A DNA stretch of 64,000 bases from NCBI RefSeq assembly GCF_049808615.1, contig NZ_JBNCAN010000023.1:1-64000 (forward strand), in the 5' to 3' direction. Of this stretch, positions 9,115 to 17,752 are shown piece by piece. The notes beneath the pieces were generated by a model. The model made no database searches. It was not told where the DNA came from and saw only the letters and a list, made by a program, of their open reading frames with translations. The DNA comes from Modicisalibacter sp049808615 (GTDB lineage: Bacteria > Pseudomonadota > Gammaproteobacteria > Pseudomonadales > Halomonadaceae). Position numbers and translations under genes: made by a program. Every line of letters starts with the position of its first letter. The stretch's first letter is position 1.

Positions 9115-10857
9115 ATGGCATCGCCAACATCGACGCTATCCCGTCGTCAGCTACTCAAGATCGCCTCCGCCCTGGGCCTGTCGACTGCTGCGCTGGGGCT
9201 GCGTCCCGCATGGGCAAACCCCAGTGGCATCAGTAACGTCTATCCCCATGGCGCCGTGCAAGGCCGTGATATATCGCTTGCGGTACGCCGTGAATCGTTG
9301 CCCATTGCCGGTAGAAAGGCTCGACCCATCACCCTCAATGGCACCAGCCCAGGGCCATTGATTCGCCTGCGTGAAGGACAGGACGCCTTGCTCAAGGTCG
9401 CCAATCTGCTCGATGAGGATACCTCGGTGCACTGGCATGGCCTGATTTTGCCGCCGGAGATGGATGGGGTGCCGGGAATCAGCTTCGCCGGCATCGCCCC
9501 CGGAGAAACCTTCACCGCGCGCTTTCCGGTCAATCAGAACGGCACCTACTGGTATCACAGCCACTCGGGGCTGCAGGAGCAACTCGGTCACGCCGGCCCG
9601 ATGATCATCGACGCCGCGCAGCCCGAGCCGTTCTCCTACGATCGCGAGCATGTGTTGCTGCTGACCGACTGGACCCATGAAGAACCGGAAGCGGTGTTTC
9701 GCAATCTGAAAGTGGCGGAAGGCTATTACAACTACCAGGAGCGCACTATCGCCGATTTCTTTAATGATGTGGCGAAGAACGGTCTTGCCGATACCCTGGC
9801 GCAGCGCTCGATGTGGGAACAGATGCGCATGAGCTCCCGGGATATCGCTGACGTCACCGGGAGCACCTATACCTATCTGTTGAACGGCCATGCTGCCAAC
9901 GACAACTGGACGGCGCTGTTCAGGCCCGGTGAAAAGCTGCGCCTACGGGTGATCAATGGCTCGGCGATGAGCTATTTCGATGTGCGCATTCCGGGACTCA
10001 AGATGACCGTGGTCGCCGCGGATGGCCAGCCGGTGCAGCCGGTGCCGGTCGATGAGTTTCGCATTGCCGTGGCGGAAACCTATGACGTGCTCGTCGAGCC
10101 CGAGGCGAATCATGCCTATACGATCTTCGCGGAATCCATGGATCGTAGCGGCTATGTGCGGGGCACGCTCGCGCCACGCCTGGGCATGGTGGCGCCCATT
10201 CCGGAGCGTCGCCGGATCGCCGATCGTGGCATGGAATCGATGGCCGGGCATGGCGGTATGGATCACTCGGCCATGACAGATAGGGACGACTCCGGCATGT
10301 CAGGCATGGGCCACTCGGGCATGCCGGGCATGGATCACTCGAGCATGCCAGAGGGCGGTTCCGGCGGCTTGTTGCCAGCCGGTACGGCACAGCCTGGGTC
10401 GCGCTATGACCAGCCGGGGATCGGTATCGACCCTCATGAGCGTCGCGTGCTCACCTACGGCGATCTGAAGGCCAACTCCCCTTGGCCGGATCAACGTCCG
10501 CCGGGACGCGAGCTGGAGTTGCAGTTGACCGGCAACATGGAACGCTACATGTGGTCCTTCGACGGCAAGAAGTTCAGTGAGGTCGATGGCCCCATCCTCT
10601 TCGAGCATGGCGAGCGGCTGCGATTGATCTTCTTCAATACCACCATGATGGAGCACCCCATTCACCTGCATGGCATGTGGATGGAACTGGAAAATGGCGC
10701 CGGTGAGCTGATTCCACGCAAGCACACCCTGAACGTCAAGCCCGGCGAGCGCGTCTCCGCCCTGGTCAGTGCCGATGCGCCGGGAAGCTGGGCGTTTCAT
10801 TGTCATCTTCTCTATCACATGGATGCCGGCATGTTCCGGGTCGTCAGGGTCGCTTGA
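9115..10857 (+). CDS. copA: Periplasmic multicopper oxidase of the PcoA/CopA family
   Basis: 580 residues. A twin-arginine signal (SRRQLLK, then a hydrophobic stretch to about residue 35) sends the folded protein to the periplasm. Copper ligand motifs HWHG, WYHSHSG, HPIHLHG and HCHLLYHMDAGM are complete, so type 1, 2 and 3 centres should be present. A Met/His/Gly-rich insert at about residues 372-412 (repeats like MSGMGHSGMPGM) is the copper-binding segment typical of PcoA/CopA. The family oxidises Cu+ in the periplasm and works with the outer-membrane CopB encoded 13 bases downstream. First gene of the copper operon, preceded by the TTCAG box. Confidence 0.95.
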   Translation: MASPTSTLSRRQLLKIASALGLSTAALGLRPAWANPSGISNVYPHGAVQGRDISLAVRRESLPIAGRKARPITLNGTSPGPLIRLREGQDALLKVANLLDEDTSVHWHGLILPPEMDGVPGISFAGIAPGETFTARFPVNQNGTYWYHSHSGLQEQLGHAGPMIIDAAQPEPFSYDREHVLLLTDWTHEEPEAVFRNLKVAEGYYNYQERTIADFFNDVAKNGLADTLAQRSMWEQMRMSSRDIADVTGSTYTYLLNGHAANDNWTALFRPGEKLRLRVINGSAMSYFDVRIPGLKMTVVAADGQPVQPVPVDEFRIAVAETYDVLVEPEANHAYTIFAESMDRSGYVRGTLAPRLGMVAPIPERRRIADRGMESMAGHGGMDHSAMTDRDDSGMSGMGHSGMPGMDHSSMPEGGSGGLLPAGTAQPGSRYDQPGIGIDPHERRVLTYGDLKANSPWPDQRPPGRELELQLTGNMERYMWSFDGKKFSEVDGPILFEHGERLRLIFFNTTMMEHPIHLHGMWMELENGAGELIPRKHTLNVKPGERVSALVSADAPGSWAFHCHLLYHMDAGMFRVVRVA

Positions 10858-10870
10858 GGAGCTTTAGTCG

Positions 10871-11638
10871 ATGCGGTTTATTGCAAAAGAATTAGCCGGT
10901 GCAAGCGTACTGGCGATGATGCTGGCAGTACCGGCACAGGCCGATGATTACGACGCGCCGCCCGGCTGGGGAGCGCCGATGACGGAGCACAATTTCGGCA
11001 CCTTCCTGGTCGATCGTCTGGAATATGATTGGAACGACGAGAATGAGGAGGCCGTGGTCTGGGGCTTCCAGGGCTGGTACGGCGGCGACATCCAGCGTGT
11101 CTATATCAAGGGCGAAGGCACAAATGTACAGGGTGACGGCGAGGACGCCGAGTTCGAGTCTCTCGATCTGCTCTATAGCCACTTGATCGCCGACTTCTGG
11201 GAGTTGCAGGGCGGCGTCGGTTATCAAGGCGGCATTGCCTCAAACGATCATCCCGAACGTGGCTTCGCTGTGCTGAGTCTGTTCGGCCAGATGCCCTATC
11301 GCTTCGAGGTTGACACTTCTCTCAGAGTCAGTGACGAAGGCGATGTGTCCGCGGATTTCGAGGCCGAATACGACCTGCGCTTGACACAAAAAGTCTACAT
11401 GCAGCCGCGTACCGAGATTACCGTAGCCGCCCAGGATGTGCCGGAATTCGGTGTGGGCGAAGGACTCAACTCCGCACGCCTCGGCCTGCGGCTTCGCTAC
11501 GAAATTTCCCGCAAATTTGCCCCTTATATCGGCGGCTACTGGCAAAAACAATACGGTGATACGGCCGACATGTCTCGAGAAGTAGGCAACGCAACGGAAG
11601 GTACCGGCGTCGTTGCCGGTGTGAGAATGTGGTTCTAA
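10871..11638 (+). CDS. copB: Outer-membrane copper resistance protein CopB/PcoB
   Basis: 255 residues with an N-terminal signal peptide ending near AQA. The body has the family segments NDENEEAVVWGFQGWYGGD and EAEYDLRLTQKVYMQPRTEI and ends in an aromatic outer-membrane-like strand (VVAGVRMWF). Members are beta-barrel proteins encoded with the multicopper oxidase and contribute to copper export or sequestration. Unlike many homologues there is almost no Met-rich N-terminal stretch between the signal and the barrel, so any metal-binding part is reduced. Second gene of the copper operon. Confidence 0.92.
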   Translation: MRFIAKELAGASVLAMMLAVPAQADDYDAPPGWGAPMTEHNFGTFLVDRLEYDWNDENEEAVVWGFQGWYGGDIQRVYIKGEGTNVQGDGEDAEFESLDLLYSHLIADFWELQGGVGYQGGIASNDHPERGFAVLSLFGQMPYRFEVDTSLRVSDEGDVSADFEAEYDLRLTQKVYMQPRTEITVAAQDVPEFGVGEGLNSARLGLRLRYEISRKFAPYIGGYWQKQYGDTADMSREVGNATEGTGVVAGVRMWF

Positions 11639-11690
11639 ATAAACCTGTGTAAACCACCATCCAACCCATGAATCTTTTTGAGGTAATACC

Positions 11691-12179
11691 ATGCGTCATC
11701 TGTTGTTAGTGATCATACTAGGACTGACTACTACAGCCGCCTTGGCCGGCGCTGGTCATGGCGGAAGTGAACAGGACATACCAGAATCGGAAATCGACCG
11801 GACCATCAGCGTGACGGCGGGTGATCTCTGGTTCAAGCCCGATGATCTTTCCATTGCGCCAGGGGAAACAGTGAAGTTCGTCATCGAGAATGTCGGCAAC
11901 ATCGAGCACGAATTCGTCATCGGGGCTGCTGATGCGCAAAAAGAGCATCGCGAGATGATGCTAAATATGGCATCCGGCGACGGTGGACACCACGACATGT
12001 CAGCAGGCCATCACAGCGCGGGGAAAGACGTCATGCCAGCCGTCACGGTGGCCAGTGGTGACACCAGGACACTCGTCTGGACAGCGCCTGATACGGCAAA
12101 TGGTGACCTTATCTATGCCTGCAATATTGCCGGCCATTTCGAAGGCGGCATGCACGGCAAACTGAGCGTAAAGGGTTGA
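11691..12179 (+). CDS. Periplasmic cupredoxin (plastocyanin/azurin-like)
   Basis: 162 residues with a signal peptide. A blue-copper fold is indicated by the early HEF histidine and the C-terminal YACNIAGHFEGGM segment, which supplies Cys, His and Met ligands. A His/Met-rich insert (residues about 85-115, including HHDM and GHH) could bind extra copper. Similar CopI-type cupredoxins lie in copper operons and are needed for resistance in some bacteria. It sits between copB and copR, one base before the copR start, so it is cotranscribed. Confidence 0.88.
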   Translation: MRHLLLVIILGLTTTAALAGAGHGGSEQDIPESEIDRTISVTAGDLWFKPDDLSIAPGETVKFVIENVGNIEHEFVIGAADAQKEHREMMLNMASGDGGHHDMSAGHHSAGKDVMPAVTVASGDTRTLVWTAPDTANGDLIYACNIAGHFEGGMHGKLSVKG

Positions 12180-12180
12180 G

Positions 12181-12846
12181 ATGAGGCTATTGCTTGTCGA
12201 GGACGATGACCTATTGGCCGATAGTCTGTCGGAAGCACTGGAAGACGAAGGCTATCGGGTGGACGTTGCCGGTCTGGTGCGCGAGGCGGATGCCTTGATG
12301 AATAGTGAGGACTATAGCCTCGCGATACTCGACCTTGGACTACCGGATGGCTCGGGTCTCGAGCTGTTAAAACGGTGGCGACGCAATGGTCGCCATCTGC
12401 CCATTCTCGCCTTGACCGCCCGGGACAGCTGGGAGGACAAGGTGGAAGGCCTGCACGGTGGCGCGGACGACTACCTGACCAAGCCCTATCATGAGGCTGA
12501 ACTATTGGCCCGACTGCATGCCCTGCTGCGCCGAGGCAGCCGCGCTGTGGAAACCACCCTGAATGTCAATGGCATCGCCCTGGATGAAGCGACCAAGCGC
12601 GTGTGCGATGTCGATGGCACCTGGCATATCCTGACCGCGACCGAATACTGCCTGTTGCGTTACCTGATGCGCCATCCGGATCGCGTACTCTCCAAGGGGC
12701 AATTGCTGGAACAGCTTTATACGCTGGAGCAGGATGCCGCCGCCCCTAACCTGGTCGAGGTGTATGTGGGGCGACTGCGACGGCTACTGGGCAAGAACCA
12801 TATCCAGACGCGGCGTGGGCAGGGCTATGTCTTTCCTTCCCTTTGA
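12181..12846 (+). CDS. copR: OmpR-family response regulator, copper-responsive (CopR-like)
   Basis: 221 residues: receiver domain with the acidic pocket EDD and phospho-acceptor D51 (ILDLGLP), then a winged-helix DNA-binding domain. It starts one base after the cupredoxin stop and overlaps the sensor gene by 20 bases, so the pair is translated together within the copper operon. Being in an operon that itself carries the TTCAG direct repeat, it is the natural candidate for the protein that binds this box, which fits the tandem binding of OmpR-type regulators. The copper role is inferred from context. Confidence 0.9.
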   Translation: MRLLLVEDDDLLADSLSEALEDEGYRVDVAGLVREADALMNSEDYSLAILDLGLPDGSGLELLKRWRRNGRHLPILALTARDSWEDKVEGLHGGADDYLTKPYHEAELLARLHALLRRGSRAVETTLNVNGIALDEATKRVCDVDGTWHILTATEYCLLRYLMRHPDRVLSKGQLLEQLYTLEQDAAAPNLVEVYVGRLRRLLGKNHIQTRRGQGYVFPSL

Positions 12847-14167
12847 TCGCCGCAGCCTGCGCTTCAATCTACTGATCCGGCTAGGGTTGGTGGCACTGGT
12901 CATCGTGGGGATTACCTGGTTTCTGCATGGCATCCTGTTGCGGGATCTGGCCTGGGAGTTCTTGGGCGACCGGTTGCGTCAGGAGGCTCGCTACACGCTC
13001 GACCGGGTAGAGCGCCTGGAAGGGGCGCCTGGGCAATGGCTGGAATCGGACTCGCCGACCAGAGAGGTCTTTCATCATCTTTATGTCTTGCGCATCGGTG
13101 ACCGGACCTACTCATCGCATCCGGACTGGCTCGCGTCCTTGGAGCCGTATCTGGACGATGGGGATGCACGGCTTTTCGAGGTGCAATGGCAGGGGCGCCA
13201 ACTGCTCGTCTACCGAGACAGTCTCGAATTGAATGGCAAGCCTGGGGTGTTGCTGGTGGGGGAGGACTTCGCACAGGTGGAGGAAGGCCTGGGGGCGCTG
13301 CACTGGTGGGTGGGGGGTATTGCGGGTCTGGTTCTTATACTGCTGATCTTGATGAATCTGTTAGCGGTCAATCGTAGCCTTCGCCCCTTGGCGCGTTTGC
13401 AGCACCAGCTCACCGAGTTTCAGACAGGTCAACGCAAACGACTCGATCTTGACTGCCCCTCCGAACTGGACGGTTTGCTCATACAGCTGAACCACTTCAT
13501 GGATGAATTACAGCGCCGTCTGCAACGCTCCCGGGAAGCGGTCGCCAATCTTTCGCATACGCTGCAAACCCCGCTGGCGGCCGTCACCCAAGTGCTGAGA
13601 GGGCGGCGACCAATCGACGATCAGCGACGCCAGCGCATGCTCGAGCGCCTTGAAGGAATGCAGGCTCAACTGGCCTCGGAATTGCGCCGGGCACGCTTCG
13701 CCGGCCCGGGCAGTGCCCAGCATGCAGTGGTCGCCCAGGAGGTGTGCACCCTGGTCGAGATGATGCGCACGCTCTATCCCGATAAGCACTTCGAACTCGA
13801 CCTGGGGCTACCGCCGGAACACAGCGTCGTGGTGGAGCGCCAGGACCTCAACGAGATGCTCGGTATCGTGCTGGATAACGCGGGCAAATGGGCCCGGGCG
13901 CATGTGACCTGTCGCATAGGCCAGGGTTCGAATCAGGACCTGGTGTTCGAGGTAGAGGACGATGGGCCTGGGGTGCAGGCATCCGCACTATCGCAGCTCG
14001 GTCAACGTGGTAAACGCCTGGATGAAAGCATCCCCGGGTACGGGCTGGGGCTGGCGATTCTGAAGCAGATCGTCGTGCAGTATCGCGGCGAAGTGACGTT
14101 TTCTGCGTCACGTGAGGGGGGGTTATGTGTGCGTATCGCACTGCCCTTTTATAGAGGCACCGAATAA
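12827..14167 (+). CDS. copS: Sensor histidine kinase (CopS/PhoQ-like)
   Basis: 446 residues, start at an ATG inside the copR end with AGGG upstream. There are two membrane segments (about residues 17-37 and 160-185) around a periplasmic domain of about 120 residues, then HAMP, dimerisation and ATPase domains. The H-box reads SHTLQTPLAAV rather than the common SHELRTPL, as in PhoQ-type kinases; the N-box (LDNAGKWA) and G-boxes (DDGPGV, GYGLGLAI) are intact. It should phosphorylate CopR. The periplasmic part is acidic and has few Met or His residues, so the metal ligands are not obvious. Confidence 0.88.
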   Translation: MSFLPFDRRSLRFNLLIRLGLVALVIVGITWFLHGILLRDLAWEFLGDRLRQEARYTLDRVERLEGAPGQWLESDSPTREVFHHLYVLRIGDRTYSSHPDWLASLEPYLDDGDARLFEVQWQGRQLLVYRDSLELNGKPGVLLVGEDFAQVEEGLGALHWWVGGIAGLVLILLILMNLLAVNRSLRPLARLQHQLTEFQTGQRKRLDLDCPSELDGLLIQLNHFMDELQRRLQRSREAVANLSHTLQTPLAAVTQVLRGRRPIDDQRRQRMLERLEGMQAQLASELRRARFAGPGSAQHAVVAQEVCTLVEMMRTLYPDKHFELDLGLPPEHSVVVERQDLNEMLGIVLDNAGKWARAHVTCRIGQGSNQDLVFEVEDDGPGVQASALSQLGQRGKRLDESIPGYGLGLAILKQIVVQYRGEVTFSASREGGLCVRIALPFYRGTE

Positions 14168-14214
14168 AAGCTGAACCCGTTGTACGACACCACTACCGAA
14201 ACAAGGAAATTGAT

Positions 14215-14571
14215 ATGACCAACTCTATTCGCTATCTATTGACTACCGCTGCATTGTTCACCGCTTTTGTGGCACTGCCCGCCAGCGCCGATAGCAACCA
14301 TGACGATCAGAAGCACGGCTCTGAAATGCACCAGTCGATGAATGCACAAATGGCGCAGGGGCAGGGCACCGTCAAGGCGCTACATCCTGAAAAACAAGAA
14401 GTGATCCTGACCCATGGCCCCATCGAATCGTTCGGCTGGCCGGCGATGACCATGCCGTTCAAGGTGGCGGACAGTGCCTCGATGAAGGAGCTTTCCGTGG
14501 GTGACGAGGTTCGCTTTGAAATCAAGAAGTCCGGCAACGACATTACCATCACCGAGATTTCGCAGCAGTAA
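14215..14571 (+). CDS. cusF: CusF-like periplasmic copper-binding protein
   Basis: 118 residues with a signal peptide ending at ASA. The CusF metal site is present with exact family spacing: H67, W75, M78 and M80 within HGPIESFGWPAMTMPF, matching H36/W44/M47/M49 of E. coli CusF. A Met/His-rich stretch follows the signal. CusF delivers Cu+ to the CusCBA efflux system, here encoded 14 kb away, so the chaperone has been separated from its pump and placed last in the copA operon. Confidence 0.9.
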   Translation: MTNSIRYLLTTAALFTAFVALPASADSNHDDQKHGSEMHQSMNAQMAQGQGTVKALHPEKQEVILTHGPIESFGWPAMTMPFKVADSASMKELSVGDEVRFEIKKSGNDITITEISQQ

Positions 14572-14667
14572 CCAGCCGAATTACAAGGTAAAGGCGGGTC
14601 GACCCAATGATTTTAAAAGGGTCCTTCTTCTGCTTACGTCAGGCGTGATTGCCAATGAGTAGCATCG

Positions 14668-15408
14668 ATGCCTCTTGGTAGCGGGAATAGGGCTATAGAA
14701 CGCCCTGCCAAACGGCCTTGGCGGCTCATCCTGTTGGGGATGGCGATACTAGCCATTTTTCTCGTAACGGCGCTGGTATTGTGGCGAACCGGTGTGCTCG
14801 AGGTCCTGCGGGATGGCCAGGAGCTTGAGCAGGTGGTGACACGACTCGGGCCCTATGGCCCGGCGTTGGTCATCGGGCTCATGACGCTAGCGATCGTCAT
14901 GAGCCCGATACCCAGCGCCCCCATCGCTCTGGCCTCCGGCGCGGCCTATGGCCATGCTTGGGGTACGCTCTATGTGGCCATCGGTTCCGAAGCCGGTGCG
15001 CTGATCGCCTTTACCATCGCTCGCCTCATCGGCCACGATGCAATGAGGGCGTGGCTGGACTCGCGTCTATCCACCGGCTTTCTGCACCGCTTCATGACCT
15101 CGCAAAACGCCTTGATGATGGTTGTCTTTGCCACACGCCTGATGCCTTTTCTTTCCTTCGATCTTGTTAGCTACGCCATCGGCCTGACTCCCCTCAGGGC
15201 CTGGCGCTTTGCCATCGCAACCTTGTTGGGCATCCTGCCGGCAAGCTTTCTGCTGGCCCACTTCGGCGACGAACTCGCCTCTGGTGATTGGCAACGCATA
15301 GGCCTGACGGTGCTCGTCCTCGGAGGGATCACGCTTCTGCCCGTGGCTTGGAAAATGGCACCGTCCCGCTATCGAAGGGCCTTGAGGCAATGGTTGCGTT
15401 TGAGATGA
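14668..15408 (+). CDS. VTT-domain (TVP38/TMEM64, DedA-like) membrane protein
   Basis: 246 residues, inner membrane, with about six hydrophobic segments. The SNARE-associated/VTT region is recognisable from the IPSAPIALASGAAYG segment, the RxMPFLSFDLVSYAIGL segment and the GILPASFLL segment. Relatives act in membrane homeostasis or phospholipid movement, and some sit in metal-resistance clusters. The ATG at 14668 has a poor ribosome site, and a nearby alternative cannot be excluded. It converges on the Met-rich protein gene, with a shared hairpin between them. Confidence 0.8.
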   Translation: MPLGSGNRAIERPAKRPWRLILLGMAILAIFLVTALVLWRTGVLEVLRDGQELEQVVTRLGPYGPALVIGLMTLAIVMSPIPSAPIALASGAAYGHAWGTLYVAIGSEAGALIAFTIARLIGHDAMRAWLDSRLSTGFLHRFMTSQNALMMVVFATRLMPFLSFDLVSYAIGLTPLRAWRFAIATLLGILPASFLLAHFGDELASGDWQRIGLTVLVLGGITLLPVAWKMAPSRYRRALRQWLRLR

Positions 15409-15420
15409 CAAACGAAGAAA

Positions 15421-15444
15421 CGCCCCGGTGTTGTCACCGAGGCG
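15421..15444. terminator. Hairpin between convergent genes
   Basis: CGCC-C-CGGTG and CACCG-A-GGCG form a stem with one mismatch around TTGT. On the minus strand it is followed by a T-rich run, so it best serves the Met-rich gene. Confidence 0.6.
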
Positions 15445-15467
15445 TCACGAGGGTGGCGTGAGGAAGG

Positions 15468-15893
15468 CTATTCGCTGTCGTCCTGCATGGATTGCTGGGC
15501 CTGCATGTGCTCCATCATCTGCTGCTGCATGCTCTGCATCATGTCCATGCATTGCTGCATCATTTTCTGGCGTTGCTCGGGGTCCATGTTCTGCATGTTC
15601 TGGCCCATGCCGCCCATGGACTGATGCATCTGCTGCATTTGCTCCATGTGCTGTTGCATCAATTGCTGGCGTTGCTGCGGATCTTGCGTGTTGTGAAACT
15701 GCCGCATCGTGCCTTGCATTCCCTGCATGCGCTGCTGCATGTCACCCCGATTCATCATCCCCATGCCTTGCCCCATGCCATGATTCATTCCCGAGCCAGC
15801 ATCTTGCTGGTTGGAAGAAGCATCCTGCTGGGCATAAGCCAGGGGCAAGGACAATAAGGCCGCCATAGCGACGGTAAATACGAGCTTTTTCAT
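15468..15893 (-). CDS. Met/Gln-rich periplasmic protein, probable copper-binding
   Basis: 141 residues. A signal peptide (MKKLVFTVAMAALLSLPLAYA) is followed by a body dominated by Met, Gln, His and Gly, with many MQQ and HM motifs and one cysteine. No fold family is recognised with certainty; helical Met-rich copper-sequestering proteins have this look. The start at 15893 has AGGAGAG six bases upstream; the longer frame to 15935 lacks it. A TTCAG direct-repeat promoter lies 60 bases upstream on the same strand, tying it to the copper regulon. Confidence 0.75.
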   Translation of the reverse strand: MKKLVFTVAMAALLSLPLAYAQQDASSNQQDAGSGMNHGMGQGMGMMNRGDMQQRMQGMQGTMRQFHNTQDPQQRQQLMQQHMEQMQQMHQSMGGMGQNMQNMDPEQRQKMMQQCMDMMQSMQQQMMEHMQAQQSMQDDSE

Positions 15894-15937
15894 GACACTC
15901 TCCTTTGTATTGAATGGCTTGATAACCAAACACACTC

Positions 15938-15969
15938 AGGTTAGACATTATATCTGAAAATAAACTGAA
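15938..15969 (-). promoter_or_regulatory. CopR-type box and promoter of the Met-rich gene
   Basis: On the minus strand TTCAG-TTTATT-TTCAG spans 15969 down to 15954, and the -10-like TAACCT starts 11 bases after the box (15943 to 15938). The geometry is identical to that at copA and cusC. Confidence 0.7.
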
Positions 15970-16059
15970 AACACTGGATCAGAATCTTGCCTTAGGTCAA
16001 GGTTCAGTCAAAGCTATCAACCTTTGCCGTGCATTCCGTGAGTCGATTGTGCGTAGAAG

Positions 16060-16479
16060 CTAGAGTCCTCCTCTGTCGAGCCATGCCTCGTAGATCCGCT
16101 TGTTCCATTTGCTCTGGAAGTAGGCAATGGTGGCCTTCTTGTCATCGTCGGAAAGTTCGTCTTCGAACGCCGGCATTTGCCCGCCAATGGAAGCACCGCC
16201 CTTATTGATGGTGCGCATCAGCATGTCAAGGGAATGATGCCAGGCATGAGCGGAACCGTTGAGGGGTGGGGGAGGGTAGGAGCCATCTTCCAGCGGTGTC
16301 CTCCAGTTGAAGGTACCTTGGGCACTTCTGCCATGGCATTCGGCGCAGCTTTCCAAGAATACCGTCTTGCCCCGATCGACCTGAGACTGGGTATACCATC
16401 GCCCGTCCACTTTTTCTTCGCCACAGCCGCTGATCAATGCGACCAGAAGAATGCTCAATGAAACGTTTGCCAAACGCAT
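16060..16479 (-). CDS. Cytochrome c family lipoprotein
   Basis: 139 residues. A lipobox LISGC (C19) predicts lipid anchoring; one haem-binding motif CAECH (C45, C48, H49) and a likely axial methionine in GGQMPAF identify a monohaem class I cytochrome c. Such proteins are often found in copper-resistance clusters, where they may carry electrons to or from the periplasm. The start at 16479 is chosen because the signal begins there; the frame extends to 16545 with an unlikely Arg-rich leader. An AAGGAG lies about 13 bases upstream. Confidence 0.82.
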   Translation of the reverse strand: MRLANVSLSILLVALISGCGEEKVDGRWYTQSQVDRGKTVFLESCAECHGRSAQGTFNWRTPLEDGSYPPPPLNGSAHAWHHSLDMLMRTINKGGASIGGQMPAFEDELSDDDKKATIAYFQSKWNKRIYEAWLDRGGL

Positions 16480-16654
16480 CGTGTTCCGTGCTCCTTGATT
16501 TCTTGCGAGTGCCATAAGCCGACTCCGTCGGCTATGAGACGCCATGATTGCTTGCTGATGGCAAAACAGAAAAGGACATAATTATCATCTTTTGCTCACG
16601 GTTTTCAAAAGCATTTGAGGGCTTTCAAGTCGGATGTTTTTATTTTTAATGGTA

Positions 16655-16686
16655 TTCAGAAAAGATTCAGCTTCAGCACGTAAACT
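16655..16686 (+). promoter_or_regulatory. CopR-type box reading toward ccdA
   Basis: TTCAG at 16655-16659 and 16666-16670 (spacer AAAAGA) with TAAACT starting 11 bases after the box at 16681. It is 190 bases from ccdA, with the MerR-type promoter in between. Confidence 0.6.
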
Positions 16687-16726
16687 TGCTGAATTTTGAA
16701 AAAGCATGATGGGCAATGCGCAGGTC

Positions 16727-16758
16727 CTTACCTTTGGCCAACTTACAGGTTTTATGCT
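16727..16758 (+). promoter_or_regulatory. MerR/CueR-type promoter upstream of ccdA
   Basis: A dyad at 16730-16750 (ACCTTTGG, central segment, ACAGGT) lies between -35-like CCTTAC and -10-like TATGCT with a 20-base spacer, the stretched spacing that MerR activators need. The core is nearly identical to the promoter at 20413. The start of transcription would be near 16765. Confidence 0.6.
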
Positions 16759-16875
16759 TATTAGCCGACGCCTATCTTTTTTGACCGTTGGCAGCACGAT
16801 ACCTTCGGGTCGGGTGTTGCATGGAGTCATTGAGATCGCCTGTCGTCGACTGTTCCGATTTTAGGTGATACCGGC

Positions 16876-17601
16876 TTGGATACACTTTCCTCTATCGGTC
16901 TATTGGGTGCCCTTGTGGGTGGGCTGCTTTCCTTCTTCTCTCCCTGCACCTTGCCGCTGTTGCCGGCCTACTTATCGGTGGTCACCGGGGGTAGCGCCGG
17001 GAAACAGGACAAGCGCCTCGAGGCCATGATCCTGAGCATGTTTTTCGTATTGGGGTTCAGCGTGGTATTCATCCTGCTGGGTCTTGGCGCCAGCAGCATC
17101 GGCCAGTTGCTACGCGGCTATCGACAGGAATTGAACTGGGTCACCGGGTCCGTGGTGATCCTGTTAGGGTTATTCATGACCGGCGCACTGCGCATGTCGT
17201 TCCTGCAGCGCAACTTCCTGCAGTTCGCCCCGACTTTCCAGGGAGGTTCGCCCCTGTCGGCCACGGTCTTTGGTGTATCCTTCGCCATAGGCTGGACACC
17301 CTGTATCGGACCTATTCTCGGTGCCATCCTGATGGCGACCTCTACCGCTGCCAATGCCCAGTTGGGTATGATCTATCTCAGCGCCTACTCCTTGGGCATG
17401 GCGATTCCCTTCCTGATCAGCACGCTATTGGTCAATCGCTTCGCAAGGCACAGTAAACGGCTGGGCAGATGGAGCGCCTACGCTCGTCCTATCGCCGGCG
17501 GTATCCTTGTTCTCATGGGGCTGGCCATCGTCAGCGGCACCCTGACGCGCCTGACGAGCGTATTGACCGATTGGTTTCCGTTTCTTGCGACTATCGGCTG
17601 A
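16876..17601 (+). CDS. ccdA: CcdA-type thiol-disulfide transmembrane reductant carrier
   Basis: 241 residues with six predicted membrane segments. The two redox cysteines sit in FFSPCTLPLLP (C24) and GWTPCIGP (C143), diagnostic of CcdA/DsbD beta domains. The family passes electrons from cytoplasmic thioredoxin to periplasmic proteins, for cytochrome c maturation or repair of copper-damaged thiols. It starts with TTG, preceded by AGGTGA; no in-frame ATG is near. The neighbouring cytochrome c and copper genes suggest periplasmic thiol or haem work under copper stress. Confidence 0.88.
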   Translation: MDTLSSIGLLGALVGGLLSFFSPCTLPLLPAYLSVVTGGSAGKQDKRLEAMILSMFFVLGFSVVFILLGLGASSIGQLLRGYRQELNWVTGSVVILLGLFMTGALRMSFLQRNFLQFAPTFQGGSPLSATVFGVSFAIGWTPCIGPILGAILMATSTAANAQLGMIYLSAYSLGMAIPFLISTLLVNRFARHSKRLGRWSAYARPIAGGILVLMGLAIVSGTLTRLTSVLTDWFPFLATIG

Positions 17602-17752
17602 GAGGAGGTCACTATCTTCGTCGGGCAGCAAGCCAATCCGCTGATCTACCGAATGATCCTCGAAGTTTCCCTATTTCGATGCGTAAGCTCAGTTTCCGCG
17701 CTGAGCGTCAGGCATCTCGTCTCATTCCATTGTGTTCATAACGGAAGCCAAA

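Larger units (their letters stand above)
16480..16875. other. Gene-poor regulatory stretch with two kinds of metal promoter
   Basis: About 400 bases between the cytochrome c and ccdA genes, AT-richer than the surroundings. It holds a TTCAG box (16655) and a MerR-type promoter (16727), both reading toward ccdA. I see no convincing small gene in it. Confidence 0.6.

Noticed and set aside
10230..10360. Tandem-like repeats of GGCATG/ATGG units
   Set aside because: They encode the Met/His-rich copper-binding insert of the multicopper oxidase and are not a CRISPR or satellite array.
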